From Fibrobacterota bacterium (GTDB lineage Bacteria; Fibrobacterota; Chitinivibrionia; Chitinivibrionales; JANQEN01), in contig JAUXBV010000267.1 in NCBI GenBank assembly GCA_030619215.1, positions 1-5,696 of the forward strand: DNA of 5,696 bases, given 5' to 3'. The notes beneath the pieces are model-generated. The model did no database searches, was not told the DNA's origin, and saw only the letters and a list, made by a program, of their open reading frames with translations. Shown piece after piece: positions 1-5,153 of the stretch (the stretch's first letter is position 1; each line of letters begins with the position of its first letter). Position numbers and translations under genes: made by a program.

Positions 1-42
1 GAAAGTCTATTACCATAGCCTTCTGCTTAACACAATGTAATC

Positions 43-144
43 GATAAAATCCTCACCCTTAAATCTATGTACCTTTCCTCGGGGGGAGGGGCCCTACCTG
101 AGGAGGAATTATTAAGTAAATAGAATCAGGGCGAGGATATAACT
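43..144. repeat. 102-bp imperfect palindromic repeat, copy 1
   Basis: The element begins gataaaatcctcaccctt and ends agggcgaggatataact. Its ends are inverted repeats of each other over about 18 bases: ATCCTC-N-CCCT reads the same from both sides. Nested inside are a second weaker inverted pair (tttcctc at 74-80 against gaggagga at 100-107) and a G-rich centre, ggggggagggg, at 81-91. The segment 93-110 (cctacctgaggaggaatt) is identical to the same part of copy 2. Both copies are exactly 102 bp. There is no open reading frame inside. It looks like a non-coding interspersed element of the MITE or REP type, but I do not recognise a named family. Confidence 0.75.
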
Positions 145-194
145 ATCTATAAAACTCTTTTTTCACATACCTCCACATAATTGCATATTTGATT

Positions 195-296
195 GATAAA
201 ATCCCCACCCTTTAATCCTTCCATTCTTCCTCTTGGGGGGAGGGGCCTACCTGAGGAGGAATTTATATATAGACGGACAAGGGTGAGGATATAACT
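195..296. repeat. 102-bp imperfect palindromic repeat, copy 2
   Basis: This is the second copy of the element at 43-144, in the same orientation, 152 bp start to start. It begins gataaaatccccaccctt and ends aagggtgaggatataact, so the outer arms pair over at least 12 bases. The inner arms attcttcctc (224-232 region) and gaggaggaat (254-262 region) flank the G-rich centre at 235-245. Identity to copy 1 is high at both ends and in the centre, and lower in the AT-rich spacers between arms and centre, which fits conservation of the fold rather than of every base. It lies 23 bases past the lipoprotein stop codon, and its minus-strand stem is followed by ATTTTATC, so it could help end that transcript. 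Confidence 0.75.
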
Positions 297-319
297 TTTC
301 ATATAAAAATCCTATATTA

Positions 320-1870
320 TCATTTAATAGTAGGGCCGAATGCTACTACTCCGGAATAACATGTCCCTATCCATTTATTATTATCTTTGTCAAACTCAAT
401 ATCATAGATAATTTTATTATCTACCGGTTTATATCGATCACCGATAAAATCAGTCCATTTACTCCCGTCAAATTTAGTGAGTCCCCACATAGTTCCAATC
501 CACATAGCACCTTCAGAATCTTCAATAATTTTAAAGACATGGCCTTCATAAAACACACTTGAATGGGAACCGTCGTATATTGTCCAATTCGAACCGTCAA
601 ACTTTGATACGGCGCCGATACAATGTCCAAACCATTTATTACCATACCTGTCTATAAATACAGTACAATCATGACTTGACGCGATACCTGAATTGAGCGA
701 GTCATATATTGTCCATGAGATACCATCGAATTTTGCGGCGCCACCATAAGTGGCAAACCATATATCGTCATTACTATCAAATGCTATACAGTTAACAGTG
801 TTTGAAGGTAACTCGGAATTGTTTACATTATAAGAAACCCATGTGTTCCCGTCGAATTTCGCAGCTCCTATATCCACACCAACCCAGATATTTCCTTTTT
901 TATCGGATATGATGAAATTAACAAGATTAGAGGGTAAATTAGAGTTGCTTTCAGTATACGAAGTCCATGCAGACCCATCGAATTTTGCAACACCACCCAT
1001 TGTTGCAGCCCATAAGGTATTATTTTCATCCATAGTTACAGAATAGACCGTGTTATCAGGCAGGTCTGAATTGTTGATATTAAATACGGTCCAGTTTATC
1101 CCATCAAACCTGGCAATACCTCGCCTGTATGTTGCCACCCAGATAATGTTATCAGGTGAAATGTATAAATCCATTACCTCATCATCAGGCAGGCCGGAGT
1201 TACTTTTTGTATAATGTGCCCAATAAACAAATGCTTCTGTTACAGCTGTATCGTTTGATATTACAGTCACCGTATCAGATAGAAGGACCGGTTTAAAGGG
1301 CTTATTTAATACATCGTAGTTAATAGAGGTGAAAGTCGCTTCCGGGACAGAATCAAGGGTGATAGAATAACCACCTTCCGCCGCCGGGACTGCAAAAGAG
1401 AGGCTTTTAAATTCAGTTGTTCCCTCTATGTAAACATATCCGTTAACCGTATCTATGGTATCGGGCAAAAAGATTTTTAACGCTCCGACCTCTTTTAAAG
1501 TACCTTGCGGGAGGTAGGTAGTGTCTTCCTGAACCGTGATACTTGAGATAAAAGCCTTTGTTCTTTCTTGAATATGGAGAGCCTGAATATTATAGGTCCC
1601 GGGATCAACATTTTCAAACTTATAATTACCTAATTCATCTGTTGTATCAACCAGGGAGTCTGCAACCGGGCCATCTTCCACAATATTATAATTCTCAGGG
1701 ATTAATTTGACCAGTGTATTTGTAGCCGGGAAACTGTTTTCCTTATATATTGCACCCATAGCAATTTTCGTATCCGGCAGATCGCTCCCGCCACCTGCAC
1801 TAGGATTCATACTGCATGAAACCGCCAGAAGGAGAACAATCAGCAGGAGAAAATTAATCATCATCTTCAT
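320..1870 (-). CDS. Propeller-repeat lipoprotein with carboxypeptidase-regulatory-like domain
   Basis: A predicted 516-residue envelope lipoprotein. Residues 1-19 are a lipoprotein signal: basic start, hydrophobic core (FLLLIVLLLAV) and a lipobox AVSC with the lipidated Cys at 19. Residues 35-112 look like a carboxypeptidase-regulatory/transthyretin-like beta-sandwich (TTDELGNYKFENVDPGTYNI). Residues 130-215 are a further beta-rich part I do not recognise. Residues 217-516 are seven repeats of 42-43 residues (W..Y...NS.LP..V......D..g.iW..T..G.akFDG), the pattern of the two-component-regulator propeller (Reg_prop, PF07494) usually found in periplasmic sensor domains. No histidine kinase or other signalling domain follows. 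The ATG overlaps the end of the regulator gene by 17 nt and has a strong ribosome binding site (1877-1884). The role is unknown; ligand sensing or surface binding is inference. A paralogue lies at 5154-5696. Confidence 0.88.
   Translation of the reverse strand: MKMMINFLLLIVLLLAVSCSMNPSAGGGSDLPDTKIAMGAIYKENSFPATNTLVKLIPENYNIVEDGPVADSLVDTTDELGNYKFENVDPGTYNIQALHIQERTKAFISSITVQEDTTYLPQGTLKEVGALKIFLPDTIDTVNGYVYIEGTTEFKSLSFAVPAAEGGYSITLDSVPEATFTSINYDVLNKPFKPVLLSDTVTVISNDTAVTEAFVYWAHYTKSNSGLPDDEVMDLYISPDNIIWVATYRRGIARFDGINWTVFNINNSDLPDNTVYSVTMDENNTLWAATMGGVAKFDGSAWTSYTESNSNLPSNLVNFIISDKKGNIWVGVDIGAAKFDGNTWVSYNVNNSELPSNTVNCIAFDSNDDIWFATYGGAAKFDGISWTIYDSLNSGIASSHDCTVFIDRYGNKWFGHCIGAVSKFDGSNWTIYDGSHSSVFYEGHVFKIIEDSEGAMWIGTMWGLTKFDGSKWTDFIGDRYKPVDNKIIYDIEFDKDNNKWIGTCYSGVVAFGPTIK
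323..1222 (-). repeat. Seven tandem propeller blades in the lipoprotein
   Basis: These 900 bases encode residues 217-516. The unit starts at Trp 217, 260, 302, 344, 386, 429 and 472, and the K/RFDG motif recurs at 254, 296, 338, 380, 423 and 466, with AFG (510-512) in the seventh place. The period is therefore 42-43 residues (126-129 bp). The last repeat ends at the FDG position and lacks the following W..Y strand. That strand is instead supplied before the first repeat (YWAHYTKSNSGLP), as expected for a ring closed by joining N- and C-terminal strands. Repeat five departs most from the consensus (no LP, NKWFGH in place of the usual iWvgT). Confidence 0.85.
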
Positions 1871-2726
1871 TGCCGACCTCCTTTGGATTTTCCAGCAGCT
1901 TCGTCAGAGGAAACATCTGAAAGTTTGCCTGAAACACTTTTTCCACCCTGGGATCATCCATTGCCATAACCAAAATCTGACGCCTCAGTTCATCTATCAT
2001 CTTCTTCGCTTTTTCATAGCTTTTCATACTCATGGAGAGCGTTGCAGAAGAAGAATATTTGTGAGGCTTTTTAAACTTCTCTTCAGAGTCAATCGCTTTG
2101 AATAAAAACTCTTTCTTAAGTTTATTAATTGCAACCGGCGGTGCACTCTCCCCGGTAATGACCCTGGAGCTCTGATGATAATTTCCTTTATCATCCTTTT
2201 TTAACAGCCCGATCTCAAGAAGAGTGTTTACCGATTTTTTCGCATTCTCTTTGCTGATAGGCGGTATTACCATCTTGCCCAGCTTATCAAAATCTACGCC
2301 CCAGTTACCATATACAGCAAGCTCGCGTATAACTGAATAATACCATTTATCGTAGAAAATAAACTGCTCTTTATTTACCCGGTAAAATTTTGTACTTTTC
2401 CGTATCTTGTTCAACTGCGTAAAATACAATTCTCTTTCATGCAAAGTTTTCGCTTGATTATACAATACCAGCGTTTCAAAATAGCTCGCCGCCTTACCTT
2501 CCAATTCCAGACCGTTAATCATTTTCTTAATAGATCCGACTGAGATGTTCTTCTTTCCATCCATGACATGGGAACAGAAACTTGAAGAGGAAAATCCTGC
2601 CCTTTTAGCAAAGAAGCGATGGGAGAACATCTTCATCAGCTTCTTCTGCTCAATAAAGTAATCTCTTAAAAATGCACGATAATTCTCGTACCCAAAAATT
2701 TGTGATATTACTTTATTCAATTTCAT
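1854..2726 (-). CDS. TIGR02147-family DNA-binding regulator
   Basis: A 290-residue cytoplasmic protein recognisable as a TIGR02147/DUF4423-type protein by family-typical segments: YENYRAFLRDYF (13-24), SHRFFAKRAGFSSSSF (35-50), GKKNISVGSIKK (57-68), YFETLVLYNQAKT (82-94), DKWYYSVIREL (126-136) and FQMFPLTK (269-276). Residues 34-75 read as an Xre-like helix-turn-helix; 140-190 as a winged-helix-like second module. The family is abundant in Fibrobacter and also known from Bdellovibrio; its targets are largely uncharacterised. No signal peptide or membrane segment is visible. The start is fixed by an in-frame TAA 15 nt upstream and by the YENYRAFL motif at residue 13, although no Shine-Dalgarno sequence precedes it. 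The last codons (KEVGNEDDD) also encode the ribosome binding site and start of the downstream lipoprotein gene. Control of that lipoprotein, or of its own operon, is inference. Confidence 0.88.
   Translation of the reverse strand: MKLNKVISQIFGYENYRAFLRDYFIEQKKLMKMFSHRFFAKRAGFSSSSFCSHVMDGKKNISVGSIKKMINGLELEGKAASYFETLVLYNQAKTLHERELYFTQLNKIRKSTKFYRVNKEQFIFYDKWYYSVIRELAVYGNWGVDFDKLGKMVIPPISKENAKKSVNTLLEIGLLKKDDKGNYHQSSRVITGESAPPVAINKLKKEFLFKAIDSEEKFKKPHKYSSSATLSMSMKSYEKAKKMIDELRRQILVMAMDDPRVEKVFQANFQMFPLTKLLENPKEVGNEDDD
1877..1884 (-). promoter_or_regulatory. Ribosome binding site of the lipoprotein gene, inside the regulator gene
   Basis: On the minus strand AAAGGAGG lies six bases before the ATG at 1870 (AAAGGAGG-TCGGCA-ATG). 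These bases are also codons of the regulator's C-terminal KEVG. The lipoprotein start falls 14 bases before the regulator's TAA, so ribosomes finishing the regulator end right at the lipoprotein start. This spacing supports 1870 as the true start and suggests translational coupling. Confidence 0.85.
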
Positions 2727-2740
2727 AATACAATAATAGA

Positions 2741-2773
2741 ATTATAATAATGCAGGTTTTTCTCGCCCCCCCC
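2741..2773 (-). promoter_or_regulatory. Putative promoter of the regulator-lipoprotein operon with poly-G at -35
   Basis: A perfect TATAAT reads on the minus strand at 2746-2741. Transcription starting about seven bases further on would begin near 2734, leaving only about eight bases before the ATG at 2726. This fits the absence of a Shine-Dalgarno sequence. With normal 16-18-base spacing the -35 hexamer falls in G-rich sequence (GGGGCG and neighbours), not TTGACA, at the edge of a run of eight G (C on the plus strand, 2766-2773). Recognition by an activator or an atypical sigma factor would be needed. The region is AT-rich, so TATAAT could occur by chance. Confidence 0.4.
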
Positions 2774-2855
2774 GGTGGGTATCTTTATGGATATATACTA
2801 ATATAACTATAAATTGAGAAAAGTAGATAAAAAAAATAGGGGAAAAACCTTTTTT

Positions 2856-2874
2856 TGTTCTCTTTTGGAGAACA
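2856..2874. promoter_or_regulatory. 19-bp inverted repeat, candidate operator
   Basis: TGTTCTC-ttttg-GAGAACA is a perfect 7-base inverted repeat with a 5-base centre, about 130-150 bases upstream of the regulator start. It is not followed by a T-run on either strand in the way an intrinsic terminator would be: the minus-strand stem is followed by As and the plus-strand stem by CTCATTA. A dimeric DNA-binding protein site is therefore plausible, but which protein would bind is unknown. Confidence 0.3.
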
Positions 2875-3030
2875 CTCATTATTACGAAAACAAGTTAACC
2901 TACTGTTATATAAGATATTATAATATTTGATTAGTAATCGCGGAAAAAAGTTGGAACACATTATTCCTCAGGTTTTATTATGAATTCAGCATTCTTTTTC
3001 CTTAAAAAGCGTGTATCTTTGTATAGAAGC

Positions 3031-3070
3031 AAAAAAATACGTTGATATGAAAGAATCATACCAACGTATT
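3031..3070 (-). terminator. Intrinsic terminator of the M14 peptidase gene
   Basis: On the minus strand the arm AATACGTTGGTATGA (3070-3056), a five-base loop and the arm TCATATCAACGTATT (3050-3036) form a 15-pair stem with a single G-U wobble, running directly into seven Ts (3037-3031). It begins 36 bases after the peptidase stop codon. On the plus strand the wobble becomes an A-C mismatch and the A-run precedes the stem, so it works in the minus direction only. Confidence 0.88.
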
Positions 3071-3106
3071 AACATATTCCAGTATAAAGAAATGAAGTGA
3101 TGAGGC

Positions 3107-4903
3107 TTATCTGTTCAGTATAAAGCTTTTTGAAATCTCTTTATTGTTACTTTTTACTTTTAATATATAGCAGCCATTTCTTAAAGACCTGCCATTTTTA
3201 TCACTTCCATCCCATACCACATTTGATGCATTAGGTAATGATAACCTTTGTATTAAACAGCCATTCAGATTATAAATCCCCATTACGATATTTTTACCTA
3301 TATTAAATATTTTAATTCCTCTTCTAAATGGCATTATCTTAATTCTGTTGATAAGGGAAATTGGATCTTTGCCAATATTTATTCCATTCCAAAGCCTGAC
3401 ATTCAAGTCATACCGCTCATCATAAGCAGCAATATTAAAATTTGAAATTGTCTTTGTTTGATAACCATCCTTTTCGAATGTAAGTGTATACGTTCCTTTA
3501 TTCATATACTTAACATATCGACCACAAGAATCTGTCAACACCGTTCCATTGGATATGTCACCATTGCGGGATATTTCCACGCCAAAAATAGGCTCGCCTG
3601 TTATTGAATCGGTAACAATACCGTGGAGACCATATTTGTAAAGAATCTCGTAAGACATGAACAAAGCCTCTTTGCACCACATCCAATGTTCTTTTAGTTT
3701 TGATGGGGGCAATTTCTTCTGAATAGAAGACTCCAAAGTTACCGATTTGCCGTTTCCAACCCAGTCGTTCATATCACAACGAATACCATGGCATTCATAT
3801 AACTCAGTGTAAATATGACCAACGCCATCACCGCCGCATGAGGTCATATAACCGTTGTTATTACAATCATCATGTATTTGGGCAACCAGCCTTTTACACA
3901 GCCATTTATACCAATCCTCATCTTTTGGCCTGGTTATTATGCCTCCATAGGGCCAGAGATAGGTTTCCGTGCCGCCATGCTGGTCCTGTGCAAACTGAAA
4001 TTTATACCAGCCATGCAGCTTCATCAATGCCTCTGTTTCTTTTGCATAATAAGAATAAAGGCCATACAATTTATGATTCCCCTGCTCGCATGGACACGGA
4101 TTATTACGGTTCAAATCCCAATTATTTGCCACATTACGCCTTTGTGCATAATCAACCGTATTATCAGTCTGGGGATAAGTCCCGTCAGGGTTCATATTAG
4201 GAATGAACCACATTTCCAACGAGTCGACTAATGCCGTAATTCTACTATCCTTCCCATAATTATCAAGTAGGGTGTCTACCATATGTAAACAATTCATCAT
4301 ATTCAGAACCTCATCACCGTGTATTGTGTTGGTTTCCAGGTATCGCGGTTCCGCTTCATTTACAGCGACATTGTCGGAAATCCTCATGGCATATATTCTA
4401 TGGTTAAGGCTGGACTTGCCAGCAGGCCCTAAATCATACATCTTGCAAATTTCCGGAAAATCCTGTTCCCACTTTTCCAGAAATCCTACGTATGCACCGT
4501 ACGTAGGGTAAGTATACCAATCAGCAGGCGCTTTGCCCGCTAAATAATCCGCGAAATCAGACATCTGAACCGGCCCAATCAGCCATTCAGGTGTCACGGC
4601 TTCATAATCAAAACCATACTCTAAAAACTTTTCAAAACCTGCTTTGTCTGCATTGGCAGTTACTTTGCCGGCCTCAACATGGACTATCGAAATAACATTA
4701 ACCAGCGGCTTAAGATCCAATGGTGAATTCGGATAAATTACCAAGTTTACTTCTCCCCTGTCTTCGAGCCATAAAGAAGCTTTATCATACTCCGACATAT
4801 TGGTCATATCCGGGACAACAGGCATATCCACCCAGGTTTTGGAAAAAATCTGACTATTCCAGAATATGACAGATAATGTTAATAGAAATACAAGGTGTTT
4901 CAT
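3107..4903 (-). CDS. Secreted zinc carboxypeptidase (family M14) with regulatory-like domain and T9SS-type tail
   Basis: A 598-residue exported metallopeptidase that should remove C-terminal residues from peptides. Residues 1-21 are a Sec signal. Residues 50-110 look like a pro-region. The M14 domain spans about 126-420: zinc ligands H195 and E198 (HGDE) and H309 (QHGGTE); substrate-binding R256, N265 and R266 (RRN...DLNRNNP, with NPDG at 238-241); general base E391 (TLESS); and Y369, exactly 22 residues before E391 as in carboxypeptidase A (Tyr248/Glu270). The motifs match the N/E (regulatory) subfamily, whose transthyretin-like domain also follows here (424-500). By eye, the S1' specificity position (255 in carboxypeptidase A) is C376, so substrate preference is unclear. 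Residues 515-598 (GIYNLNG, VVWDGSDKNG, GCYILKV, ending SKSFILNR) resemble a FlgD-Ig/type IX secretion sorting domain, implying outer-membrane export. It has its own ribosome binding site and terminator and is probably monocistronic. Confidence 0.92.
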   Translation of the reverse strand: MKHLVFLLTLSVIFWNSQIFSKTWVDMPVVPDMTNMSEYDKASLWLEDRGEVNLVIYPNSPLDLKPLVNVISIVHVEAGKVTANADKAGFEKFLEYGFDYEAVTPEWLIGPVQMSDFADYLAGKAPADWYTYPTYGAYVGFLEKWEQDFPEICKMYDLGPAGKSSLNHRIYAMRISDNVAVNEAEPRYLETNTIHGDEVLNMMNCLHMVDTLLDNYGKDSRITALVDSLEMWFIPNMNPDGTYPQTDNTVDYAQRRNVANNWDLNRNNPCPCEQGNHKLYGLYSYYAKETEALMKLHGWYKFQFAQDQHGGTETYLWPYGGIITRPKDEDWYKWLCKRLVAQIHDDCNNNGYMTSCGGDGVGHIYTELYECHGIRCDMNDWVGNGKSVTLESSIQKKLPPSKLKEHWMWCKEALFMSYEILYKYGLHGIVTDSITGEPIFGVEISRNGDISNGTVLTDSCGRYVKYMNKGTYTLTFEKDGYQTKTISNFNIAAYDERYDLNVRLWNGINIGKDPISLINRIKIMPFRRGIKIFNIGKNIVMGIYNLNGCLIQRLSLPNASNVVWDGSDKNGRSLRNGCYILKVKSNNKEISKSFILNR

Positions 4904-4907
4904 TTTA

Positions 4908-4915
4908 CCTCCTTT
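4908..4915 (-). promoter_or_regulatory. Ribosome binding site of the M14 peptidase gene
   Basis: AAAGGAGG reads on the minus strand four bases before the ATG at 4903 (AAAGGAGG-TAAA-ATG). It has the same AAAGGAGG core as the lipoprotein gene's site, and together with the signal peptide that follows it fixes the start. Confidence 0.85.
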
Positions 4916-5131
4916 TTGTTATGTTATATAGTGGTTAAATGAAAAACGAGAATAAACAACTGTAATAATCCTCATATAATTTCATGATTTTTATATTTAC
5001 TATTTCATTTTTTCTTTGTATTTACTATTTTTGATATACAAAAGGCTATAGGGCTCCACGATATCTTGTTCCTAAAAGTCGGCACTGGAAGGATTAAGGT
5101 ATTTTAACTCTATAGTCTTTTTTATTTATAA

Positions 5132-5149
5132 CAGAACTCGGAAGTTCTG
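5132..5149 (-). terminator. Hairpin just after the partial propeller gene, possible terminator
   Basis: On the minus strand CAGAACT-TCCG-AGTTCTG forms a perfect seven-pair stem with a UNCG-type four-base loop, starting four bases after the TAG stop. The following sequence, TTATAAATAAAAAAG, is AT-rich but lacks a proper T-run, so it may be a weak terminator or a 3'-end protecting hairpin rather than an efficient stop. Confidence 0.45.
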
Positions 5150-5153
5150 CGTT

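Larger units (their letters stand above)
1..319. other. Gene-free region downstream of the propeller lipoprotein gene
   Basis: I find no supportable gene in these 319 bases. Most of the stretch is taken up by two copies of a 102-bp imperfect palindromic element (43-144 and 195-296) separated by 50 bases of AT-rich sequence. The first 42 bases are too short to assign. The right-hand copy starts 23 bases after the stop codon of the lipoprotein gene, so on the minus strand it would form part of that transcript's 3' end. No clean GC stem followed by a T-run is seen here apart from the folded repeats themselves, which may serve as the transcript end. Confidence 0.7.
2727..3106. other. Intergenic region between peptidase and regulator genes
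   Basis: These 380 AT-rich bases carry no supportable gene. From the peptidase side they hold its intrinsic terminator (3031-3070), then about 150 bases with no recognised element other than the AT palindrome ATATTATAATAT at 2915-2926. Next come a 19-base inverted repeat (2856-2874), a poly-C run (2766-2773) and a TATAAT box (2741-2746) before the regulator start. Since the terminator separates it from the peptidase gene, the regulator-lipoprotein unit must have its own promoter here. Confidence 0.7.
4904..5153. other. Upstream region of the peptidase gene with a 12-bp direct repeat
   Basis: These 250 AT-rich bases between the partial propeller gene and the peptidase gene hold no gene. TATTTACTATTT occurs twice, at 4994-5005 and 5019-5030 (25 bases start to start), about 90-130 bases before the peptidase start. 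This could be a tandem site for a regulator, but the sequence is of low complexity. A TATATAAC near 4925-4932 on the minus strand could be a -10 box; I see no convincing -35 partner. The hairpin after the partial propeller gene lies at 5132-5149. Confidence 0.4.

Noticed and set aside
1..42. Possible end or start of another gene at the left edge (plus-strand frame ending in TAA at 38-40; minus-strand ATG at 16)
   Set aside because: Only a dozen codons or fewer are visible, with no motif and no well-spaced ribosome binding site.
43..296. CRISPR array
   Set aside because: Only two units, each 102 bp and imperfect, with internal palindromes; no short identical repeats with regular unique spacers.
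421..645. 74-codon minus-strand open frame, and the plus-strand frame 843-1046
   Set aside because: Both lie in other frames of the propeller repeats; the repeat-like look of 843-1046 only mirrors the FDG-coding repeats on the other strand.
1707..2105. 132-codon plus-strand open frame
   Set aside because: It spans the overlap of two well-supported minus-strand genes, shows no domain or signal, and its composition is that of an antisense shadow.
2915..2926. ATATTATAATAT palindrome as an operator
   Set aside because: A 12-base palindrome made only of A and T is easily found by chance in this AT-rich spacer; recorded only as part of the intergenic description.
3838..4511. Three plus-strand open frames (3838-4200, 3872-4231, 4272-4511)
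   Set aside because: All are antisense to the catalytic domain of the M14 peptidase, overlap each other in different frames, and their translations show no recognisable family.
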